This document shows positions 56,934 through 64,000 of a stretch of 64,000 nucleotides of DNA, piece after piece. The position numbers and the translations under genes were made by a program. Source of the DNA: UBA4459 sp963776205 (GTDB taxonomy: Bacteria; Bacteroidota; Bacteroidia; Bacteroidales; F082); NCBI GenBank assembly GCA_963776205.1, contig CAVZLR010000001.1:496001-560000 (forward strand), read 5' to 3'. The notes below the pieces were generated by a model, which saw only the letters and a list, made by a program, of their open reading frames with translations, was not told the DNA's origin and did no database searches. How positions within the stretch are numbered: position 1 is the stretch's first letter; every line of letters starts with the position of its first letter.

Positions 56934-58073
56934 ATGGAACGATTTACAATATATAATCCTACAAAGCTCCATTTTGGCGCGGGCGTACTGGACAATCTCG
57001 GAAAAAGCGTGGCTTCTCACGGAAAAAAAGTATTACTGGTGTATGGCAAAGGCTCTGTTATCAAATACGGCTATTACGACCAGGTAGTGAAAAAATTAAA
57101 GTCGAGCCAGGTTGAAATAATTGAATACGGTGGTATCAAACCCAACCCGGTGATTGAAGATGTTCAGAAAGCCAGCGAACTGGGAAGCAAAGAAAAAGTT
57201 AATGCCGTGGTAGCTTTGGGCGGCGGTAGTGTGATTGATTCGGCTAAAATTATCGCCTTGTCAATCGCATCAGGCTATGATGGGTGGGAGATCATGAACC
57301 ATAAAGTAAAACCAACCTCATCCCTGCCACTTATCTGCGTGCTTACATTGGCAGCCACTGGCACCGAAATGAACGGCGCAGCTGTAGTTCAGAGTCACGA
57401 AACGGGTAAAAAAATAGGTTATGTAACGGACCTGGCCTATCCGGTAGAATCATTTCTGGATCCCACATTTACCGTTTCTGTACCTAAAAATTACACGGCT
57501 TATGGTATTGTCGACCTCATTGCCCATGCCCTGGAAGCATATTTCGGCGAAGGAGAACCCCCGGTGATCGACCAGATCACTTTTGATATCATCAAAGATG
57601 CCATACAATGGGGTCCATTACTTTTAAATGAGCTCGACAATGTTGAATTAAGAGCCAATATTATGCTGGATGCCACCCTGGCCTTAAACGGCCTGACCCG
57701 CTATGGCAAAAAAAATGGCGATTGGGCAGTTCACGGACTCGGACATGAGATTTCATTATTATTTGATACCGCACACGGTGCCACTTTAAGCATTGCATAT
57801 ATAGCCTGGCTGAAATTACAGAAAGACCGCATTCCTGGGCGGATCATTAAACTGGGCAAAAATGTGTTTGGTGTGGATACAGTAGATGAATCAATTGCTG
57901 AATTGAGGAAATTTTTCCAGTCCATCCATTCTCCTGTTCAGTTATCTGAAGCTGGAATTGGCAAAGATCAGCGGCAAAAAATTATCAGCCAGATGCATAA
58001 AAACGGCGTTTCGGGTATGCACCATTCGTTATCAGAAAAAGACCGGGAAACAATAGTAGATTTCATGCTTTAA
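56934..58073 (+). CDS. Iron-containing alcohol dehydrogenase (butanol dehydrogenase-like)
   Basis: This group III, metal-dependent NAD(P)H dehydrogenase has 379 residues. The N-terminal nucleotide-binding loop is VVALGGGSVIDSAK. The metal site uses Asp and His in YGIVDLIAHALE, HGLGHEIS and FDTAHGATL. TLAATGTEMN is the usual cofactor-binding turn. It resembles YqhD/BdhA enzymes that reduce aldehydes. The methyltransferase gene follows after 12 bases. Confidence 0.93.
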   Translation: MERFTIYNPTKLHFGAGVLDNLGKSVASHGKKVLLVYGKGSVIKYGYYDQVVKKLKSSQVEIIEYGGIKPNPVIEDVQKASELGSKEKVNAVVALGGGSVIDSAKIIALSIASGYDGWEIMNHKVKPTSSLPLICVLTLAATGTEMNGAAVVQSHETGKKIGYVTDLAYPVESFLDPTFTVSVPKNYTAYGIVDLIAHALEAYFGEGEPPVIDQITFDIIKDAIQWGPLLLNELDNVELRANIMLDATLALNGLTRYGKKNGDWAVHGLGHEISLLFDTAHGATLSIAYIAWLKLQKDRIPGRIIKLGKNVFGVDTVDESIAELRKFFQSIHSPVQLSEAGIGKDQRQKIISQMHKNGVSGMHHSLSEKDRETIVDFML

Positions 58074-58085
58074 AAAAGGAATGTT

Positions 58086-58682
58086 ATGGGTATACAGCAA
58101 CGATTCAAAGATCATTATAAAAAAGGGTATATGCCATGGGCGCATAAAAATCCTGATTTCAATCTTGTAGAAATGGTAGAAAGGTGGCCCATAAAACCCT
58201 GCAAAACCCTTGAAATGGGTTGTGGAACGGGAATCGATGCTATTTGGCTGGCCTCTCAGAATTTTGAAGTAACAGCCTGCGATGTATCAGAAATTGCGAT
58301 TCAGATGGCAGAAGATAGTCTACCTGAGGAGCTTTCAAATTGTCATCTTCATGTGCTGGATTGTTTAAATGACCCAATACCTGGCGCTCCTTTTGAATTT
58401 GTTTTCGACAGGGGCTATTTTCATTCCAACAGAACCGCTAAAGACCGGAAAAGACTTGCTGAAAAAATAGCTGCTTCATTACAACCCAATGGATTGTGGT
58501 TAAATATCTCAGGCAGTTTTGATGCCCCGGAACGGGAAACCGGGCCGCCGCGGATGAAAGTCAAGAATATCGTAAATGCTGTAGAAGAAACTTTTAAAAT
58601 TCTTTCTATCAATGCTACCCAGTTTGGCAGCGATCAGGATGATCCGGCCAGGGCATGGGTTTGTTTGTTCAGAAAACGTTAA
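58086..58682 (+). CDS. Class I SAM-dependent methyltransferase
   Basis: The 198-residue protein has the S-adenosylmethionine loop LEMGCGTGIDAIWLAS and the acidic TACDVS, followed by FEFVFDRGYFHS. The N-terminal WAHKNPDF segment and overall size match TehB/thiopurine-methyltransferase-like proteins, which modify small molecules. It is probably co-transcribed with the alcohol dehydrogenase gene. Confidence 0.88.
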   Translation: MGIQQRFKDHYKKGYMPWAHKNPDFNLVEMVERWPIKPCKTLEMGCGTGIDAIWLASQNFEVTACDVSEIAIQMAEDSLPEELSNCHLHVLDCLNDPIPGAPFEFVFDRGYFHSNRTAKDRKRLAEKIAASLQPNGLWLNISGSFDAPERETGPPRMKVKNIVNAVEETFKILSINATQFGSDQDDPARAWVCLFRKR

Positions 58683-58773
58683 GGTAAAAGATTATATTTT
58701 TGAATAAATCTGGGGGTCTGCAATGAGATCGAAGTAGCGCACCTTGACATATGTCAATTTTTTTTAAGCTTCC

Positions 58774-59016
58774 ATGCAACCTTTATATTTAAAGAACTGT
58801 CTTATCATTAGAATTTTGAATATAAAACCCACTTTGGAAAGTGATTTGCAACATATTGATGAGCTGTTCGCCAGCAGGTTGAAAGGGTATTCCCAAATAC
58901 CACCTGATCATCTGTGGCTCTTAATTGAGAGTAAGCTTGATTTGGAAGATGGTAAAAAAACCAACAGTGGTCTGCTGCAAAAATTATTGTCGAAATTCCG
59001 TATTACACATTCATAA
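58774..59016 (+). CDS. Small protein resembling the N-terminus of Bacteroidota anti-sigma-like proteins
   Basis: The 80-codon frame contains LQHIDELFASRLKGYSQIPP and then DHLWLLIESKLDLE, the pattern IDxLFxxxLxxxxxxPPxxxWxxIExxL. That pattern opens many Bacteroidota membrane or barrel proteins encoded next to sigma factors. The rest of such a protein is missing and no sigma factor gene is near. It may be a truncated leftover or a genuine small protein. Confidence 0.45.
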   Translation: MQPLYLKNCLIIRILNIKPTLESDLQHIDELFASRLKGYSQIPPDHLWLLIESKLDLEDGKKTNSGLLQKLLSKFRITHS

Positions 59017-59021
59017 AATCC

Positions 59022-60488
59022 TTACCTGAACGACCAGTTTGAACCTTCTTTGCTATCTTTTATCTGGATATTTAATTTTTCCAGTTCTTCTCTGATTTTA
59101 TCCGAAGTAGCATAGTCTTTATTCAATTTGGCCTGTTTGCGAATATCCAATATCGTGGCCATCAGGTAATCAACCAGGTGGCTGTCGTCTTTTCCTTTTT
59201 CATCACGCAAACCAAAAACACTAAATAACATGGTTTCAAATAACTTTTTAGCCATCGAAATATCCGTTTCAGAGAAACTTTCTTTGCTATCATTCACCTG
59301 GTTTACTATTCTTGCCAGATCAAACAAATGGGCCAGAGCAATCGGGGTATTGAAATCATCATCCAGGGCGTCAAAGCATAAATCGTGGTATTTCTTTATA
59401 TCGACAGATGATGTTGATGCCTGGATTTGATCCAGCAAATTATAAGCATCAAATAACTTATTCATACCTTTTTCGGCAGCCTGAAGTGCCTCATTGGAAA
59501 AATCGAGGGTGCTGCGGTAATGAGCCTGCAACATAAAGAAACGAATCACCATTGGGCTAAAAGCCCTGTCCAGTGCTTCGTTATTGCCACTAAAAAAATC
59601 ATCGAGTGTAATAGAATTGTTCAGCGACTTACCCATTTTCTGGCCGCTGGTAGTAATCATATTATTGTGCATCCAGTATTTAACAGCTTCATGGCCTTTG
59701 GCAGCATTTACCTGTGCAATTTCTGATTCATGATGTGGGAACAGCAGATCCAGCCCGCCGCCATGAATATCAAATTTCTCACCGAGATATTTAGCACCCA
59801 TAGCAGAGCATTCCATGTGCCAGCCCGGGTATCCATCGCCCCAGGGAGATGGCCATCTCATAATATGTTTAGCATCAGCTTTTTTCCATAAAGCAAAATC
59901 AAAACTGTTCTTTTTATCCTCCTGGCCGGCCAGTTCACGGGTATTTTGTAAAAGATCTTCTACTTTCCTGCCAGACAGTTCGCCATAATTGTAATCCTGG
60001 TTATATTTTACTACATCAAAATAAACGGAGCCTTCTTTTTCATAAGCATATCCATTCTTCAATATTTCCTTCACATACTCAATTTGCTCAATCACATGCC
60101 CTGATGCTGAAGGTTCAATGCTGGGTGGCAGCACATTCAATTGCTCCATATTTTTATGGTAGCGATTCACGAAAAGCTGCACCACTTCCATAGGTTCCAG
60201 TTGATCAAGACGGGCTTTTTTGGCAATTTTATCTTCTCCCAACTCGTCCGTATCGTTCTCGAGATGCCCAACATCAGTAATATTTCTTACATAACGCACT
60301 TTATAACCCAAATGCAATAAATACCTGAATACGATATCAAAAGTGATAGCTGCACGGGCATGGCCAAGGTGTGCATCGCCATATACAGTGGGACCACACA
60401 CGTACATACCTACATGTGGCGGATTCAAAGGTTCAAAAATTTCCTTTTTCCGGTTGAGCGTATTATATATTTGAAGCTTATTTTTCAT
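59022..60488 (-). CDS. cysS: Cysteine--tRNA ligase
   Basis: This class I synthetase charges tRNA-Cys. The zinc cysteine and HIGH-type motif are in YVCGPTVYGDAHLGHAR. The zinc site continues in GWHMECSAM and FPHHESE. The KMSKS-type loop is QKMGKSLNN. At 488 residues it is full length with an intact frame. The C-terminal anticodon-binding part ends LEKLNIQIKDSKEGSNW. Confidence 0.97.
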   Translation of the reverse strand: MKNKLQIYNTLNRKKEIFEPLNPPHVGMYVCGPTVYGDAHLGHARAAITFDIVFRYLLHLGYKVRYVRNITDVGHLENDTDELGEDKIAKKARLDQLEPMEVVQLFVNRYHKNMEQLNVLPPSIEPSASGHVIEQIEYVKEILKNGYAYEKEGSVYFDVVKYNQDYNYGELSGRKVEDLLQNTRELAGQEDKKNSFDFALWKKADAKHIMRWPSPWGDGYPGWHMECSAMGAKYLGEKFDIHGGGLDLLFPHHESEIAQVNAAKGHEAVKYWMHNNMITTSGQKMGKSLNNSITLDDFFSGNNEALDRAFSPMVIRFFMLQAHYRSTLDFSNEALQAAEKGMNKLFDAYNLLDQIQASTSSVDIKKYHDLCFDALDDDFNTPIALAHLFDLARIVNQVNDSKESFSETDISMAKKLFETMLFSVFGLRDEKGKDDSHLVDYLMATILDIRKQAKLNKDYATSDKIREELEKLNIQIKDSKEGSNWSFR

Positions 60489-60505
60489 GCGCTTTATTTT
60501 GAAAA

Positions 60506-60513
60506 CAAAATTA
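60506..60513 (-). promoter_or_regulatory. -7 promoter box of cysS
   Basis: On the minus strand TAATTTTG matches the consensus exactly, 18 bases before the start codon. Confidence 0.55.
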
Positions 60514-60580
60514 AGAATACTCTTTAAACAATTGCAATGGCTTTTTAAATCACATGAATACGATACTGACTTAATATCTT

Positions 60581-60588
60581 TATTTTTG
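60581..60588 (+). promoter_or_regulatory. -7 promoter box of the 60627 gene
   Basis: TATTTTTG matches the consensus exactly, 39 bases before ATG 60627. Confidence 0.55.
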
Positions 60589-60626
60589 TTTTTTCAATAG
60601 AAATTAAGCTGTTGAAGCTAAACGTT

Positions 60627-63104
60627 ATGACGAAGCTGCGTAGCACATCCGGATTCTTTTTCATTCATCTCATTATCTTTTTTGCAGGTTTTTCTTTTCT
60701 TATCTACGAAGTGAGCTGGAACCGGATGTTATCCTTATTACTGGGCGCTACGGTCTCCGCTTCAACACTTGTTCTGATGGCATTTATGGCTGGTTTTGGG
60801 ACTGGCGCCTACTACTGGGGGAAATTTGCAACTTCTTTTCGTAAAACGGGTCATTTACTGGCTTTTTTATTGCTGGGTGTCGGTGTCCTGAGTCTGCTAA
60901 ATTATTTTATAATCATCTCTTTCCTGCCCGGATTGTATGAGGCTTTTTCGAAAATGGAACTTTTATTTTCGTTTTCTGATGGTTTGGTTTTCAGCCTGGC
61001 GTTGATGCTTTTATTCTTTCCAGCTTTTTTAATGGGAGGCATTATTCCTGTGGTGAGTAAAATCATTATCCAGACGAACAATCATTTTTCTTCAGACCTG
61101 GGCCGGATTTACGCCATTGAAACCTTGGGAAGCACGCTGGGCGGATTAGCAGCGGGATTTATTCTGCTGGGCAGCATTGGGCAGCGTTATACGGTATTCC
61201 TGGCTGTTAGCATTAATATTCTACTGGCAGCCCTGATTCTGATGAATAAGAAATTTGCGGTTTTTTCACATCCGAATAAAAAGGAAGAACAGTCTGTAGC
61301 AGAAAACCTCGAAATTCCTCTTATAAACCATAAAAAAGCGGCATTGGCAGCAACATTTATGAGTGGTTTGTTCATTCTTGGACTGCAGGTGGTGTGGATA
61401 CGCGTCTTCAAAATCTATCTTACCAATACCAGTTATACTTTTGCTTTAATTACATCCCTAGTCATTTTTGGTCTTTTTGTTGGCAGCTGGATCTATAAAA
61501 AACGGGGCGATCGTTTTAAAAGACATTTCAAAATACTGATCCTTGCTATGATACTGATGGGTGTTTTTACCCTTATCGGAATGATCATTTTGATTTGGCT
61601 CCCTGAATGGCTGATGTTCCCGCTGGGCAGCATGAGTGAAATACCTCTGGTAAGGCTGATTGTTATTCCTGCCATTGCCTCATTGCTGATCGTTTTGCCG
61701 CCATCCATTATTTCAGGATTTTCTTTTCCGCTTGCCTGCCGGATTTATTCAGAGGATACCCGCCAAATAAGTAAGAATGTAGGAATTGTATTAATGTTCA
61801 ACACGCTTGGATCCGTATTAGGCCCATTGTTCGCGGCCTTCCTTTTGATCCCTTTCTTTGGAGTTGTCAAATCCGTCCTGGTATTTATCACTGCGTTATT
61901 TCTGACATTGTTTTTTATAGCACGAATGAATCCTTTAGCAAGAGAAAAAGGAAAGCAATTGGGTTTGGGAGCATGTATTGTCGTTATAGTGTCGGTCATC
62001 ATTTTTATGAACGAAATTCAGGTACTACCGCCTTCTTTCAAAAAACTGGATCGTGATATTTTATTCTATAAAGAAACCGTTGAAGGAACGCTGGTTGTAG
62101 CCCAGGAAAAAAAACCGGGAGCTTTTATCAGGGTTTCGTATGTGAATAACAGCGCTGTAATCGGTTCTACTTACGATGCTGTGAAAGCGGTGAAAATGAT
62201 CGGACATATTCCTTTTTTCGCGGGCTTGGAATGTGAAAAAGCACTGATCGTAGGTTTTGGAATGGGTGTTACAACCTCAGCGATTGCCCAACACACCGAA
62301 GTTAAAGAAATTGATTGTGTGGAAATGGTTCCTGGCCTGAAAGAAGCAGCTCATTTTTATTCAGAACTTAATAACAATGTGATTAATGATCCGCGTGTTC
62401 ACATGATATCCGGTGATGGAAGACATTTCCTGCAAAAAACTTCTAAAAAATATGACCTTATTTCTTGCGATCCTACCCATCCTGTTTTGGGTTCGGGGAA
62501 CCTGTATACGAAAGACTATTTTGAGCTATGCAAACAACACCTGAATGAGGGCGGGATGGTAAGTCAGTACCTGCCGCTTCATAAATTACGACTTGAAGAT
62601 TTTCAAGGGATCATTAAAACGTTTCATGCGGTTTTTCCTGATGCTACCGTCTGGCTGGGGCAGTATCATGCCATTCTGCTGGGCTCAAGCCGACCTGTTA
62701 AAATTGATTTTAGAAAATGGAAGGAAAAAGTAGATCAAATGCCCAGTGAAAAATTTTTCTACTTTGATCCTTACCATTTCGCTGTTTGCGTGATGATGGA
62801 TGCTAAAACAATCCAAAAATTTCCTGACGGCATCCCGATTAATACTGATGACCTGTCTTATACGGAATTCTTTTCAATGAACTGTTTTGATGAAGACAAC
62901 CTGACAAATAATCTTGCTTATATGGCTGAAAACCGGTGTAATCTCCACAATGTTTTTTATCAGATTGACGACCTACAGTTGATGGATCGATACTTAGCCG
63001 GAAATGAGTATCTCGTTGAAAGCTTGTATTTCTATTTAAAGGGCGATATGAACCAATCATTGATTGAATTGAGAAAAGCATGTGGAAGTAAATCCGGAAG
63101 ATGA
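60627..63104 (+). CDS. Fused membrane/spermidine synthase-like protein
   Basis: The 825-residue protein starts at ATG 60627 (MTKLRSTSGFFFIHLI). The first 470 residues carry about 13 transmembrane segments, opening with FLIYEVSWNRMLSLLLGATV, which is typical of fused MFS/spermidine-synthase proteins. Residues about 490-740 are a Rossmann methyltransferase-like domain with ALIVGFGMGVTTSAIAQH, MISGDGRHFL and YDLISCDPTHPVLG. The polyamine-type GxD active site is modified, so true spermidine synthesis is doubtful. A short C-terminal tail follows. The role is unknown. Confidence 0.85.
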   Translation: MTKLRSTSGFFFIHLIIFFAGFSFLIYEVSWNRMLSLLLGATVSASTLVLMAFMAGFGTGAYYWGKFATSFRKTGHLLAFLLLGVGVLSLLNYFIIISFLPGLYEAFSKMELLFSFSDGLVFSLALMLLFFPAFLMGGIIPVVSKIIIQTNNHFSSDLGRIYAIETLGSTLGGLAAGFILLGSIGQRYTVFLAVSINILLAALILMNKKFAVFSHPNKKEEQSVAENLEIPLINHKKAALAATFMSGLFILGLQVVWIRVFKIYLTNTSYTFALITSLVIFGLFVGSWIYKKRGDRFKRHFKILILAMILMGVFTLIGMIILIWLPEWLMFPLGSMSEIPLVRLIVIPAIASLLIVLPPSIISGFSFPLACRIYSEDTRQISKNVGIVLMFNTLGSVLGPLFAAFLLIPFFGVVKSVLVFITALFLTLFFIARMNPLAREKGKQLGLGACIVVIVSVIIFMNEIQVLPPSFKKLDRDILFYKETVEGTLVVAQEKKPGAFIRVSYVNNSAVIGSTYDAVKAVKMIGHIPFFAGLECEKALIVGFGMGVTTSAIAQHTEVKEIDCVEMVPGLKEAAHFYSELNNNVINDPRVHMISGDGRHFLQKTSKKYDLISCDPTHPVLGSGNLYTKDYFELCKQHLNEGGMVSQYLPLHKLRLEDFQGIIKTFHAVFPDATVWLGQYHAILLGSSRPVKIDFRKWKEKVDQMPSEKFFYFDPYHFAVCVMMDAKTIQKFPDGIPINTDDLSYTEFFSMNCFDEDNLTNNLAYMAENRCNLHNVFYQIDDLQLMDRYLAGNEYLVESLYFYLKGDMNQSLIELRKACGSKSGR

Positions 63105-63162
63105 GGAATATCCTTTCCTGATTAGGTTTAATTTTAATGTTCCGAATTAAAACTTAAATTTT

Positions 63163-64000
63163 CTATAATTCTTTTACGTAGCAGCGTCTTCTTTTATGCT
63201 GAATATATTTATAGTTTTTCCATGTAGTGATACCTTTGGTATTTGATTCAAACATTCCTGTGGTCTCGACATATTTAACACCATTAGCGATCATTTGTTT
63301 CTGCAATTCGCTAATCAGGATGGCTGGTAGTCCCATCTTTTGATAATGTGGATCGACACCTGTTAGTAACAGGTCCATTACTTCGGGCCGTTTCATGGCT
63401 TTCATGATATGAAATACTCCGAATGGTAACAATTTGCCATTGGCTTTCTGCATGGCTTTTGAAAGGCTTGGCAAACCTACTATAAATGCCAGAATTTTAC
63501 CTTCTTTGCGGATGACAAAAATATATTTTGGCTGCAGTACATCCAGGTATTTCTTAGCTGAATATTCGATCATTTTACCTGTGAATGGCGCCACGTAAGG
63601 TAATTCTTCGAAAGCTACATTGAGCAGTTCAAATATTTCTTTCAGGTACACCTGCATTTCACTCTTCTTACTGAGTCTTACTATTTCCAGGTCATTCCTT
63701 TTTACGATAATATCGACCAGTCGGGAAGCTTTTTCAGGTACTTCTTCAATTTCCAATATGAATTCAATCCAGTCATTTTCCTTTTGATATCCCTGTGCTT
63801 CAATATGTTTTTGGTAATATGGAAAATGCATTACAGAAGCAATTGAAGGCAGGTAATCGAATCCTTCAATAAGCAGTCCCTGGTTGTCCAGATTGGTAAA
63901 ACCTAGCGGTCCATGCGCCTCTGTCATCCCTTTCTCTTTTAAATATTTTTCAGCTGTTTCCAGCAGCATTCCTGAGACTTCTATGTCATCAATAAATTCC
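63163..64000 (-). CDS. GNAT-like acyltransferase, partial at the window edge
   Basis: The frame is open to the right end (EFIDDIEVSG precedes the internal Met). It contains HGPLGFTNLDNQGLLIEGFD, a basic IEYSAKKYLDVLQPKY region and, near the C-terminus, GVDPHYQKMGLPAILISEL, resembling the acetyl-CoA loop of GNAT proteins. It ends YIQHKRRRCYVKEL. Members are about 380 residues; roughly 100 N-terminal residues lie outside the window. The substrate is unknown. Confidence 0.75.
   Translation of the reverse strand, partial: EFIDDIEVSGMLLETAEKYLKEKGMTEAHGPLGFTNLDNQGLLIEGFDYLPSIASVMHFPYYQKHIEAQGYQKENDWIEFILEIEEVPEKASRLVDIIVKRNDLEIVRLSKKSEMQVYLKEIFELLNVAFEELPYVAPFTGKMIEYSAKKYLDVLQPKYIFVIRKEGKILAFIVGLPSLSKAMQKANGKLLPFGVFHIMKAMKRPEVMDLLLTGVDPHYQKMGLPAILISELQKQMIANGVKYVETTGMFESNTKGITTWKNYKYIQHKRRRCYVKEL

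Overview
The window is chromosomal DNA of a member of the Bacteroidota, probably class Bacteroidia. The evidence is the Bacteroidota -7 box (TAnnTTTG) in front of most genes, type IX secretion (T9SS) C-terminal sorting domains, DUF4270, DUF4249 and FISUMP lipoproteins, a CarboxypepD_reg/OMP_b-brl_3 receptor, and short SxxC lipoprotein signals. Most of it is core chromosome. No phage, insertion sequence, integrase or CRISPR array was seen.

Layout. 1-3.3 kb: end of a probable glycogen synthase, a DUF4270 lipoprotein and glmS. 3.3-5.6 kb: Fe-type superoxide dismutase and a CtpA-like protease. 5.8-12.1 kb: an accessory stretch of small lipoproteins, a heavily frameshifted FN3-alpha/beta hydrolase lipoprotein, an SRPBCC protein, a hybrid histidine kinase with AraC-type output, and an NTF2-like secreted protein. 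12.4-25 kb: tRNA-Leu, DUF177-rpmF-fabH, hsp20, a U32 peptidase-folA-PHP phosphatase operon, alkaline phosphatase, aspS, a DUF4249 lipoprotein, an old-yellow-enzyme reductase, and a DUF559 nuclease gene between two structured repeats. 25-36 kb: a GME-fold protein, a redox/membrane cluster, a radical SAM enzyme, and a run of secreted proteins ending in an 882-residue leucine-rich-repeat protein. 36-49 kb: flavodoxin, TerC, MeaB, acyl-CoA ligase, tRNA-Lys, an Omp85-type protein, an outer-membrane receptor, a fasciclin lipoprotein, a cyanophycinase-like hydrolase and tRNA-Pro. 49.1-56.6 kb: an accessory T9SS cargo array (a YCF48/Kelch protein, a 1391-residue repeat protein and a leftover sorting-domain fragment). 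56.9-64 kb: alcohol dehydrogenase, methyltransferase, cysS, a membrane-fused spermidine-synthase-like protein and a partial acyltransferase.

Three things stand out. First, the SRPBCC gene and the hydrolase gene share a 66-bp promoter block, including a perfect 27-bp motif at identical spacing from the -7 box. The motif contains a direct repeat with 21-bp period, next to a sensor kinase with an AraC-type DNA-binding domain, so this looks like a small self-contained regulon. Second, the T9SS array carries a 267-bp repeat made of the sorting-domain 3' end plus the next gene's promoter, which suggests that cargo domains are exchanged by recombination in this unit. Third, the DUF559 gene lies between two repeats with matching termini, whose first hairpin differs in sequence but stays palindromic.

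A technical caution: at least a dozen genes carry single-base frameshifts, including aspS and fabH. This points to indel errors in the assembly rather than to gene decay, and the 7.4-11.4 kb stretch is by far the worst affected.
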